Shown here: in pieces, positions 57,136 to 64,000 of the stretch
How the letters are laid out: the number at the start of each line of letters is the position of its first letter
Position numbering within the stretch: position 1 is the stretch's first letter
Assembly (NCBI RefSeq): GCF_018531465.1
Contig: NZ_JAHDTF010000019.1
Location: forward strand, 1-64,000
Direction: 5' to 3'
Length of the DNA: 64,000 nucleotides
Origin: Sphaerisporangium fuscum
Lineage (GTDB): Bacteria; Actinomycetota; Actinomycetes; Streptosporangiales; Streptosporangiaceae
Position numbers and translations under genes: made by a program
Notes under the pieces: generated by a model
Told to the model about the DNA's origin: nothing
What the model saw: only the letters and a program-made list of their open reading frames with translations
Databases searched by the model: none

Positions 57136-57429
57136 CTACTCGGCGTCAAGCCCCGCAAGACGAGATCGCACAGACGCCGCGTCGAGCGGTCCCGCGTGGC
57201 GAAACGCACGCGGAAACGCTCGGCGACGTTCGGCGAGCTCCAGGCAGCTCAGAACCGGATGCACATAGGCACCACGACCCTGCAGCCGTCCTCGCTGGTC
57301 GGGAACGATCTCGCTCTCGACCACCACCAGGCGGAGCAGCTCGGACTTTACCGTGCGAACCCGGCAGCCCACACACGTTCTCAGCGGGGCGGCCCGGCCA
57401 CCGTATTCAAGCTTACCTTGTGGACGCAT
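57136..57429 (-). CDS. YlxR/DUF448 RNA-binding protein
   Basis: A 97-residue protein with the YlxR signature APLRTCVGCRVRTVKSELLRLV and the segment GRGAYVHPVLSCLELA. It is a small RNA-binding fold conserved between nusA and infB. The ATG at 57429 lies inside the end of nusA (17-bp overlap); an ATG at 57447 is an alternative. Two cysteine pairs are spaced for possible zinc or disulfide. Confidence 0.88.
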   Translation of the reverse strand: MRPQGKLEYGGRAAPLRTCVGCRVRTVKSELLRLVVVESEIVPDQRGRLQGRGAYVHPVLSCLELAERRRAFPRAFRHAGPLDAASVRSRLAGLDAE

Positions 57430-58426
57430 CGGCAGGACCGACGGCATCCCCTGCCGTAGCGGCCTGGGTGTCGGGACGGATGTCGATGCGCCACCCGGTG
57501 AGGCGAGCGGCAAGGCGGGCGTTCTGCCCCTCTTTGCCGATGGCCAGCGAGAGCTGGTAGTCGGGAACCGTGACCCGCGCCACCCTGGCGTCCGGATCGA
57601 TTACCTCGACATGTGAAACCCGCGCGGGCGACAGTGCATTCCCGACGAACTCGGCCGGATCATCGGACCAGTCGATGATGTCGATCTTCTCGCCGTGCAG
57701 CTCGGTCATGACGTTGCGCACTCGTGACCCCATCGGGCCGATGCAGGCGCCCTTGGCGTTGACCCCGCCCCGGCGGGAACGCACCGCGATCTTGGTACGG
57801 TGGCCGGCCTCCCGGGCGATCGCCGCGATCTCGACGGTGCCGTCGGCGATCTCGGGGACCTCCAGGGCGAAGAGCTTCTTCACGAGGTTCGGGTGGGTGC
57901 GCGACAGGGTGACCGACGGGCCCTTGTGGCCCTTCTTCACCTGCACGACGTAGCAGCGGATGCGCTCGCCGTGGACGTACTCCTCGCCGGGGACCTGCTC
58001 GTTGTGGGGCAGGATGGCCTCGATCTTGCCGAGGTCGACCAGCACCACCCGGGGGTCCTTGCCCTGCTGGATGACGCCCGCGACCAGCTCGCCCTCGCGG
58101 CTGGCGAACTCACCGAAGTTGATCTCGTCTTCGGCGTTCCGCAACTGCTGGAGGATGACCTGCTTGGCCGTGGTCGCCGCGATGCGGCTGAAGTTGCTCG
58201 GAGTGTCGTCGTACTCTCGCGCGACCTGGCCCTCTTCGTCGAGTTCCGCGGCCCAGATCGTCACGTGGCCGGAGACGCGGTCGAGTTCCGCGCGCGCCTT
58301 GGCCGCCGCCCCCTCCGTGCGGAAGTACGCGATCAGCAGTGCGTCCTCGATCGCCTTGACGACCAGGTCGAAGGAGATGTCCTTCTCGCGCTCAAGGCTG
58401 CGCAGGACGCTCATGTCAATGTCCAC
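57413..58426 (-). CDS. nusA: Transcription termination/antitermination factor NusA
   Basis: A 337-residue NusA of the short actinobacterial form: an N-terminal RNA-polymerase-binding domain (residues 1-100), an S1 domain (GELVAGVIQQGKDPR), KH1 with CIGPMGSRVRNV, and KH2 with LAIGKEGQNARLAARLTGW. It lacks the E. coli C-terminal acidic repeats. GTG start. It follows rimP by 11 bp and overlaps ylxR. Confidence 0.94.
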   Translation of the reverse strand: MDIDMSVLRSLEREKDISFDLVVKAIEDALLIAYFRTEGAAAKARAELDRVSGHVTIWAAELDEEGQVAREYDDTPSNFSRIAATTAKQVILQQLRNAEDEINFGEFASREGELVAGVIQQGKDPRVVLVDLGKIEAILPHNEQVPGEEYVHGERIRCYVVQVKKGHKGPSVTLSRTHPNLVKKLFALEVPEIADGTVEIAAIAREAGHRTKIAVRSRRGGVNAKGACIGPMGSRVRNVMTELHGEKIDIIDWSDDPAEFVGNALSPARVSHVEVIDPDARVARVTVPDYQLSLAIGKEGQNARLAARLTGWRIDIRPDTQAATAGDAVGPADASTR

Positions 58427-58437
58427 AAGGCTCCCCC

Positions 58438-59034
58438 TTAGCCCTCGTCGCCGTCGCCGGCGCGTTCTTCATCGTCGTTACGATCCTCGGTCGCCCGGTC
58501 AGGCGACCGCGACGGCGGCTCCTCGCCGGCGACCATGTCATCGTCGAACCCGTCTTCGTCGTCCGGCTCGTCGTCGAGCCTGCGGAACTCCACCTGGACC
58601 CGGCCCCTGGCCAGCTCGTCCCAGCCACACCGGCGTGGCGACCCGTCCACCGAGATCTCGACGCCGTCGTCGTCGGCGCCCAGGACGCGGCCCTCCACCG
58701 AGGCGCCGTCGCGCAGGTCGGCCTTCACCAGCCGCCCCTTCGCGCGCCGCCAGTGGCGGGGCTCGGTGAGGGGCCGGTCGACCCCGGGCGAGGTGACCTC
58801 CAGGACGTACGGGCTGCCGCCCATCACGTCACTGTCGTCGAGCGTCTGGGAGACCATCTGGCTGACGTCGGCGACCTTGTCGAGGCTGACGCCGCCATCG
58901 CCGTCGACGATGACGCGCAGGAGCCGTCGCTTGCCGGCAGGAGTGATCGTGACGTCCTCGAGGTCCAGGCCCTCCGCGGCGGCGACGGGTTCGAGAAGCT
59001 TTATCAGGCGGTCACGTCGAGCATCGGCGCCCAT
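58438..59034 (-). CDS. rimP: Ribosome maturation factor RimP
   Basis: A 198-residue protein with the RimP N-domain (LLRVIVDGDGGVSLDKVADVS), the SPGVDRPL motif and an SH3-like C-domain. A strongly acidic tail of about 45 residues, longer than usual, follows. It is needed for 30S maturation. GGGAGG is 5 nt before the ATG. First gene of the nusA-infB operon. Confidence 0.92.
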   Translation of the reverse strand: MGADARRDRLIKLLEPVAAAEGLDLEDVTITPAGKRRLLRVIVDGDGGVSLDKVADVSQMVSQTLDDSDVMGGSPYVLEVTSPGVDRPLTEPRHWRRAKGRLVKADLRDGASVEGRVLGADDDGVEISVDGSPRRCGWDELARGRVQVEFRRLDDEPDDEDGFDDDMVAGEEPPSRSPDRATEDRNDDEERAGDGDEG

Positions 59035-59056
59035 GCTGACCTCCCATTTGTAATAT

Positions 59057-59077
59057 CGGCCGCCTTCGCGGCGGCCG
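59057..59077 (-). promoter_or_regulatory. rimP leader hairpin
   Basis: CGGCCGCC (59057-59064) and GGCGGCCG (59070-59077) form a perfect 8-bp stem with a 5-nt loop, ending about 12 nt upstream of the rimP ribosome site. No U-tract follows on the minus strand (ATATTACAA). It may affect rimP translation or NusA-dependent pausing. Confidence 0.35.
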
Positions 59078-59217
59078 GAGTGTGTGCCTCGCCCCAACGT
59101 TTCACAAGCCTATCGACACCAGGGCACGGAAAGAGCGCCACTCGGTCACCCACCGGGCAGCGCGCCGTACGATGCTATGTGCCAAGCCAGGAAAAGCCGT
59201 CATCAACGGGAGGCGCA

Positions 59218-59733
59218 GTGCGTCAGCATGCCCTGTCCCGGCGTGCGGTGCTGCGCGGCACCGCCGCGGGGGTGGTCGCCGCCACCGCCGCCGGCTGCTC
59301 CAAGCACGGCTCCGCGCCGCCCGCCGTCCCCGAAAAGCCCGACCTTGACACGGTGCTGCTCACCAGCGTGATCGCCGACAAGGAGCACATCGTGACGCTG
59401 TACCGGCAGGCCGCGCTCTCGGGGGCGAAGATCGCCACCGTCCTGCTGCCCTTCCAGCAGCGCCACGAGGCGCATCTGGCCGAGCTGCGCCGTCGCCTGC
59501 CCGCCGGCCCGTCCGCCTCCCCGGCCTCGGGTGGCACGCCGCCCGCCTCACCGGCGCCGTCGGCCTCGGCGAACGGCAGGGTCTCGATCGGCACGCTGCG
59601 CGAGCTGGAGCGCAAGGCGGCCGCCGCCCGTCCCCGCCAGATCGGGGGCGTCTCCCCCGCCCTGGCGCAGTTGCTGGCGTGCATCGGCGCCTGCGAGGCC
59701 GCTCACGCCCTGGCGCTTGCGAGGGAGTCGTGA
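59218..59733 (+). CDS. Tat-type lipoprotein with ferritin-like helices
   Basis: A 171-residue protein. The N-terminus has twin arginines (SRRAVLRG, Arg8-Arg9), a hydrophobic stretch and the lipobox AAGC (Cys27), so it is probably exported folded and lipid-anchored. Two helical stretches (EHIVTLYRQAAL, QQRHEAHLAELRRRL) flank a Pro/Ser linker. It carries Glu and His residues as in ferritin-like proteins, but a metal site is not proven. GGGAGG precedes the GTG. The next gene overlaps by 4 bp. Confidence 0.75.
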   Translation: MRQHALSRRAVLRGTAAGVVAATAAGCSKHGSAPPAVPEKPDLDTVLLTSVIADKEHIVTLYRQAALSGAKIATVLLPFQQRHEAHLAELRRRLPAGPSASPASGGTPPASPAPSASANGRVSIGTLRELERKAAAARPRQIGGVSPALAQLLACIGACEAAHALALARES

Positions 59734-60209
59734 CCGATCCGCTGCACGGGCTCAACAGGGTGCTCGACGCCGAGCACGCGGCGGTGTACGCCTACGGCAT
59801 CGTGGGCGCGCGCACCAGCGGCGGCCAGCGCTCGTCGGCCACCAACTGCTACAACGCCCATCGCGCCCGGCGCGACCAGATCCGGCGCCTGATCACGGCC
59901 AGGGGCGGCACGCCATCGGAGTCGGGTGTGGCCTACGACCTGCCCTTCCCCGTGAAGGCGGCCCGCGACGCGGCGCGCCTGGCCGCCCTGGTCGAAGAAC
60001 GCGTCACCGCGGCCTACCTCGAGCTGGCGTCCGTCGACGACGCCTCGCTGCGCCGCCTGGCGGCCCTGGCCATGCAGGAGGCGACGGTCAGGGGGTACGG
60101 CTGGCGTCCGGTGATCGCGGCCTTTCCCGGCTGGCCGCCGCACCGGCCCGCCACACCGAACCCCACGCCGGCCGAGCCGAGCCACCCGCCGGTCTCCCTC
60201 GAGCAGTAA
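59730..60209 (+). CDS. Ferritin-like protein (DUF4439 type)
   Basis: A 159-residue helical protein with the opening LNRVLDAEHAAVYAYGIVGAR, an E-H pair in the first helix, a later LVEERVTAAYLELA helix, and a Pro-rich C-terminus. This matches the ferritin-like DUF4439 family, of unknown activity. It has no signal peptide, unlike its coupled partner. The GTG overlaps the upstream TGA, so the two are made together and may interact. Confidence 0.82.
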   Translation: MTDPLHGLNRVLDAEHAAVYAYGIVGARTSGGQRSSATNCYNAHRARRDQIRRLITARGGTPSESGVAYDLPFPVKAARDAARLAALVEERVTAAYLELASVDDASLRRLAALAMQEATVRGYGWRPVIAAFPGWPPHRPATPNPTPAEPSHPPVSLEQ

Positions 60210-60287
60210 GGCAGGCACGGCGTTCCGGTCCGTTTGTGATCGCCGTAGCGGGTAGTCGCCCATGCATCCGAACACACGGAGGGACAC

Positions 60288-60470
60288 ATGGGCTGGAGCT
60301 ACCGTAAGTCAATCAATATCGGGCCGTTCAGGCTGAACCTGTCGAAGAGCGGCGTCGGCCACAGCTACGGCGGCCGAGGGTTCCGGGTCACCAAGACCGC
60401 CGACGGGCGGCGCACCATCACGGTGAACCTGCCCGGCGGCTTCCACTGGCGCAGGACCCTCAGCCGCTGA
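60288..60470 (+). CDS. DUF4236 small protein
   Basis: A 60-residue protein matching DUF4236: GWSYRKSINIGPFRLNLSKSG, GVGHSYGGRGFR and ITVNLPGG. The family is small, basic and glycine-rich, of unknown function. GGAGG precedes the ATG. Its stop codon lies in a palindrome shared with the convergent proS gene. Confidence 0.85.
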   Translation: MGWSYRKSINIGPFRLNLSKSGVGHSYGGRGFRVTKTADGRRTITVNLPGGFHWRRTLSR

Positions 60471-60485
60471 CCGGCCCGGCCGGTC
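60469..60485. terminator. Palindrome between DUF4236 and proS ends
   Basis: GACCGGCC-C-GGCCGGTC is a perfect 8-1-8 palindrome. It overlaps the DUF4236 stop (60468-60470) and abuts the proS stop (60486-60488). The layout matches the palindrome at 37071-37087. Confidence 0.5.
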
Positions 60486-62234
60486 TCAGGCCTGCGGGCT
60501 CGCGGCGGCGAGAACGCGGGCGGCGGCCTCGTCGAGGGGGATCTCCTCCTTGACCCCGCTCGCCCGGTCGCGCAGCTCGACGACACCCTGGGTGAGCCCA
60601 CGCCCGATGATCAGGATCGTGGGGACGCCCAGCAGCTCGGCGTCCTTGAACTTCACGCCCGGGGAGACGCCGGCGCGGTCGTCGACGAGCACGCGAAGGC
60701 CCTTGGCCTCGAGCTCCTCGGCCAGCCGCAGCGCCACCTCGACCTGGTTGTCCTTGCCGGTGCCGACGATGTGGACGTCGGCCGGCGAGATCTCGCGCGG
60801 CCAGACCAGTCCGAGCTCGTCGTACTTCTGCTCGGCCAGCACGGCCACCGCGCGCGAGACGCCGACGCCGTAGGAGCCCATGGTGATGCGGATGGGCTTG
60901 CCGTCGGGGCCGAGGGCGTCGAGGCCGGCGGCGTCGGCGTACTTGCGGCCGAGCTGGAAGATGTGCCCGATCTCGATGCCCCGGTCGATGGACAGCGGGT
61001 GGGCGCAGCGGGGGCAGGCGTCGCCGGCGCGCACCTCGGCGGCCTCGATGGTGCCGTCGGGCTCGAAGTCGCGGCCCGCCACCACGTGGGCGGCGTGCCT
61101 GCCCTGCTCGTTGGCGCCGGTGACCCACTCCGAGCCGTTCACCACGCGGGGGTCGACGAGGTAGCGGATGCCGAGCTCCTTGAGGACCTGCGGGCCGATG
61201 TAGCCGCGGACCAGGCCGGGGTGCTTGGCGAAGTCGGCCGCCTCGAAGATCTCGGGCACGCCGGGCGACAGCGCGGCCTCGAGGCGCTTGAAGTCGACCT
61301 CGCGGTCGCCCGGGACGCCGATGATCAGCGTCTCGACGTCGTCGGAGCCCGGGGTGCGCACCTTGACCACGACGTTCTTGAGGGTGTCGGCGGCGGTGAC
61401 GCCGAGGCCGTACCTCTCGTTGACGTAGGAGACCAGTGACTCGATGGTCGGGGTGTCGGGGGTGTCGAGCACCTCGAGCCTGGGGCGCTCGACGGTGACG
61501 GCGGGCGGCGCGGGGGTGACGACGGCCTCGGCGTTGGCGGCGTACCCGCAGTTGTGGCAGGCGACGAAGGTGTCCTCACCGGTGGGGGTGGGCGCGAGGA
61601 ACTCCTCGGAGGCCGAGCCGCCCATGGCGCCGGACATGGCGAAGACGATCTTGTAGTCGATGCCGAGGCGATCGAAGATCTTGATGTACGCCTCGCGGTG
61701 CTGCTCGTAGGAGCGCTTGAGGCCGTCGTCGTCGAGGTCGAAGGAGTAGGAGTCCTTCATGACGAACTCGCGGCCGCGCAGGATGCCCGCCCGGGGGCGC
61801 GCCTCGTCGCGATACTTCGTCTGGATTTGGTAGAGGATGACCGGATAGTCCTTGTAGGAGGAGTACTCCCCCTTGACCATGTCGGTGAACATCTCCTCAT
61901 GGGTGGGGCCGAGCAGGTAGTCGGCGCCCTTGCGGTCCTTCAGCCGGAACAGCGTCTCGCCGTACTCGGTCCAGCGGCCGGTCGCCTCGTAGTAGTCGCG
62001 GGGCAGCAGCGCGGGGAACAGGACCTCCTGGCCGCCCATGGCGTTCATCTCCTCGCGCACGACGCGGGCGACGTTCTCCATGACGATCTTGCCGAGGGGC
62101 AGCCACGAGTAGATGCCCGGGGCGACGCGGCGGACATAGCCGGCGCGGACGAGCAGCTTGTGGCTCGGCACTTCCGCGTCCGCCGGATCCTCACGCAGGG
62201 TGCGCAGGAACAGGGTGGACATACGCAGCAGCAC
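60486..62234 (-). CDS. proS: Prolyl-tRNA synthetase
   Basis: A 582-residue class II synthetase of the bacterial type with the editing insertion. It has KLLVRAGYVRRVAPGIYSWLPLG (motif 1 region), LGPTHEEMFTDM and FRDEARPR-like YRDEARPRAGILRGREF (motif 2), the inserted domain around residues 230-390, and GSYGVGVSRAVAVL (motif 3). The GTG start has GAGGAG 5 nt ahead. Confidence 0.94.
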   Translation of the reverse strand: MLLRMSTLFLRTLREDPADAEVPSHKLLVRAGYVRRVAPGIYSWLPLGKIVMENVARVVREEMNAMGGQEVLFPALLPRDYYEATGRWTEYGETLFRLKDRKGADYLLGPTHEEMFTDMVKGEYSSYKDYPVILYQIQTKYRDEARPRAGILRGREFVMKDSYSFDLDDDGLKRSYEQHREAYIKIFDRLGIDYKIVFAMSGAMGGSASEEFLAPTPTGEDTFVACHNCGYAANAEAVVTPAPPAVTVERPRLEVLDTPDTPTIESLVSYVNERYGLGVTAADTLKNVVVKVRTPGSDDVETLIIGVPGDREVDFKRLEAALSPGVPEIFEAADFAKHPGLVRGYIGPQVLKELGIRYLVDPRVVNGSEWVTGANEQGRHAAHVVAGRDFEPDGTIEAAEVRAGDACPRCAHPLSIDRGIEIGHIFQLGRKYADAAGLDALGPDGKPIRITMGSYGVGVSRAVAVLAEQKYDELGLVWPREISPADVHIVGTGKDNQVEVALRLAEELEAKGLRVLVDDRAGVSPGVKFKDAELLGVPTILIIGRGLTQGVVELRDRASGVKEEIPLDEAAARVLAAASPQA

Positions 62235-62340
62235 GGCTACTCCTCGGTCGCGGGGATTGACAGGTACAAGGCTATCGACTCTCGCGCGAACCTCACCCGT
62301 TTTACCGCGCGTCCGGCGACACGCCCCCCACCGGCGACGA

Positions 62341-62694
62341 TCAGGCGCACAAGACCCGGACCGCGTCGTCCACGCTGTCGTAGACGGAGAAGATCTGGTT
62401 CAGCCCCATGATCCGGAAGATCCGCAAGATGTGGGAGTCGACGCCGGCCAGGGCCAGGCGGGCGCCCGCGTCCTGCGCGAGCTGGTAGGCGGCGACGAGG
62501 GCGGCGATGCCGGTGGAGTCGCAGAAGGTCATGCCCGACAGGTCGATCACCAGGCCGCCGCCGGACTCGAGCGGGACCTCCTTCACGACCGCGTTCAGGC
62601 GAGGGGTGGTGTGGTGGTCCAGGTCGCCCGTCACGAGCACCAGGCAGGGTCCGGCCGGATGAGGGTCGACAGAGACGGTCAGATCGTGGCGCAC
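62341..62694 (-). CDS. STAS-domain anti-sigma factor antagonist
   Basis: A 117-residue single STAS domain with the phosphorylatable serine in FCDSTGIAAL. It matches SpoIIAA/RsbV/BldG-type proteins, which bind anti-sigma kinases when unphosphorylated. No cognate RsbW-type kinase gene is in the window. It is divergent from the sensor kinase at 62902 across a 207-bp gap. GTG start. Confidence 0.88.
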   Translation of the reverse strand: MRHDLTVSVDPHPAGPCLVLVTGDLDHHTTPRLNAVVKEVPLESGGGLVIDLSGMTFCDSTGIAALVAAYQLAQDAGARLALAGVDSHILRIFRIMGLNQIFSVYDSVDDAVRVLCA

Positions 62695-62901
62695 CGGAAC
62701 TCCTGCACGGGGACGGCGATCGGGGGTGGAAATAAACGGAGAGGAGGGGATTTTGCGCAGTACAGGGGCAGGGGATGCCCGGGGGCGGACTGCCCTATCC
62801 TACGTAACCGCTGAGCTGAACCTCCCTTCACCGGACGTAACCGGCACGTCGGAGGGCGGTCGGCCCGGCGGGCAGGGACCTTGCGGAGGGAAGGCGATGC
62901 G

Positions 62902-64000
62902 ATGAACGGCGCACGGCTCTCCGGGCCGGTGGACCCGCCCCCGTCCCGAAACGGCCGCGCGGAGCTGATGTTCCCCGGGACCAGCGAGATGGCGCGGCGC
63001 ATGCGCGGCCACCCCTGGCCGCGGACCCCAATGGGCGACCCGTCCACCTGGCCGACGAGCCTGCGCACGGCGTGCCGCATCTGCCTGACCTCCCGCTTCC
63101 CGATGATCGTGTGGTGGGGGCCGGAGCTGCGGTTCCTCTACAACGACGCCTACCTGCCGCTCCTCGGCTCCAAGCACCCGGCGTTGGCCAAACGGGGAGA
63201 CGAGGTGTGGACGGAGATCTGGCACACCATCGGCCCCATGCTCGAGTCGGTGATGGCCTCGGGGGAGGCGACCTGGTCGGAGGACCTCCTGCTCGCGACG
63301 AACCGGCACGGCTACTGGGAGGAGACCTACTGGACCTACTCCTACAGCCCGCTGCACGACGACGACGGGGCCGTCCGGGGGGTGTTCACCGCGGTCAGCG
63401 AAACCACCGAGCGGGTGATCGGCGAGCGGCGGCTGGCGGTGCTGCAGGACCTGGGCGCCCAGGCGGGCCGGGCCCGCACCGTCACCGAGGCCTGCGAGCT
63501 GGTGGCGGACGTGCTGGAACGCTCCGGGCAGGACGTGCCGTTCGCGGCGATCTACCTGCGCCATCCGGAGAACGGCGAGCCGGTGCTGGCCGCCACCAGC
63601 CCGCGGGGCGCGACAGTCGCCCCGCGGCCCGGCGGGCCCGGCGACTGGCCGGTACGGCAGGTGCTGCTCGCCGAGGAGCCCGTGACGATGACCGACGTCG
63701 CCGAACGCTTCGGCGAACTGCCGTCCGGAGGCTGGCGGACGCCGCCCACGCAGGCGATGGTGCTGCCGCTGGCCGGCGAGACCGGCGGGCGGACGGTCGG
63801 GGCGATCGTGCTGGCGGCCGGGGCCGGCCGCGTCCTGGACGAGGCCTACGAGTCGTTCCTGAGCCTGGTGGCCCGCCAGACCGCCGCGCTGGTCAACGCC
63901 GCGGTGGCCTACCAGCTGCAGCAGCGCCGGGCGGAGGAGCTGACCGAGCTCGACCGGGCCAAGACCGCCTTCTTCTCCAACATCAGCCACGAGTTCCGTA
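62902..64000 (+). CDS. PAS-GAF sensor histidine kinase, truncated by window end
   Basis: The frame runs from ATG 62902 to the window edge (366 codons) without a stop. Residues about 20-175 form a PAS-like domain (MIVWWGPELRFLYNDAYLPLLG and SPLHDDDGAVRGVFTAV). Residues about 185-345 form a GAF domain (LADVLERSGQDVPFAAIYL-like, MVLPLAGETGGR). A linker helix and the start of HisKA follow, with the H-box FFSNISHEFR at the very end. No membrane segments appear, so it is probably cytoplasmic. GGAGGG is upstream of the start. Whether it ends in a receiver or phosphatase domain cannot be seen. Confidence 0.88.
   Translation, partial: MNGARLSGPVDPPPSRNGRAELMFPGTSEMARRMRGHPWPRTPMGDPSTWPTSLRTACRICLTSRFPMIVWWGPELRFLYNDAYLPLLGSKHPALAKRGDEVWTEIWHTIGPMLESVMASGEATWSEDLLLATNRHGYWEETYWTYSYSPLHDDDGAVRGVFTAVSETTERVIGERRLAVLQDLGAQAGRARTVTEACELVADVLERSGQDVPFAAIYLRHPENGEPVLAATSPRGATVAPRPGGPGDWPVRQVLLAEEPVTMTDVAERFGELPSGGWRTPPTQAMVLPLAGETGGRTVGAIVLAAGAGRVLDEAYESFLSLVARQTAALVNAAVAYQLQQRRAEELTELDRAKTAFFSNISHEFR

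Noticed and set aside
1..64000. tRNA, rRNA, tmRNA, RNase P RNA or prophage genes
   Set aside because: None of the intergenic regions was large enough with recognisable conserved cores, and no integrase, transposase or phage structural gene was seen. A covariance-model scan would settle small RNAs.

Overview
The window is high-GC DNA, with GTG and TTG starts and many 1-4 bp stop/start overlaps. Gene content and order (ftsK - rodZ-like - rimO - pgsA - cinA - clgR; rimP - nusA - ylxR - infB - DUF503 - rbfA - nrnA - truB; ribF - rpsO - pnp - M16 protease - dapB) point to a chromosomal segment of an actinomycete. Streptosporangiales-type is my best guess, but that is inference. I saw no rRNA, tRNA, CRISPR array, prophage or transposase.

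Layout. 1-3.4 kb: a degenerate 38-bp tandem repeat, a VanX-type D-Ala-D-Ala dipeptidase, and a ROK regulator whose sugar-kinase fold carries about 300 residues of 10-residue (30-bp) repeats. 3.5-9.6 kb: a sugar ABC importer without its ATPase, a cytoplasmic NagZ-type GH3 enzyme and a second, normal-length ROK regulator; this looks like an amino-sugar or muropeptide-sugar uptake locus. 9.8-11.1 kb: an Rrf2 regulator and an Fpg/Nei DNA glycosylase. 11.2-17.8 kb: the clgR-cinA-pgsA-rimO-rodZ-ftsK block, all on the minus strand.

17.9-28.7 kb: a galacturonate/pectin-oligomer catabolic island. It has a Na+/solute symporter, two IclR regulators, KduI and KduD (lyase-product branch), uronate dehydrogenase and an enolase-superfamily enzyme (oxidative branch), and an ATPase-less ABC importer. 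At the end is a PL1 pectate lyase gene that has lost its middle and has a frameshift. A shared 34-bp motif lies upstream of both the symporter and kduI, and a weaker version lies upstream of the lyase; these are probable IclR operators.

28.7-41.4 kb: DUF402, RNase J and dapA (with a long hairpin in its leader), then a run of small regulator/enzyme modules (GntR, EamA/MocR, CGNR, GNAT, hydrolase/TetR with two clear operators, menA, SDR/XRE). 41.4-62.7 kb: housekeeping operons for lysine biosynthesis, RNA decay, flavins, translation initiation and tRNA modification. These are interrupted by an acyl-CoA dehydrogenase, a small conserved protein and a cold-shock gene whose leader contains an intrinsic terminator between promoter and gene. 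The window ends inside a PAS-GAF-histidine kinase next to a STAS anti-sigma antagonist.

Most promising for follow-up: the repeat-expanded ROK regulator, the pectin regulon with its decayed lyase, the cspA leader attenuator, and the dapA leader hairpin.
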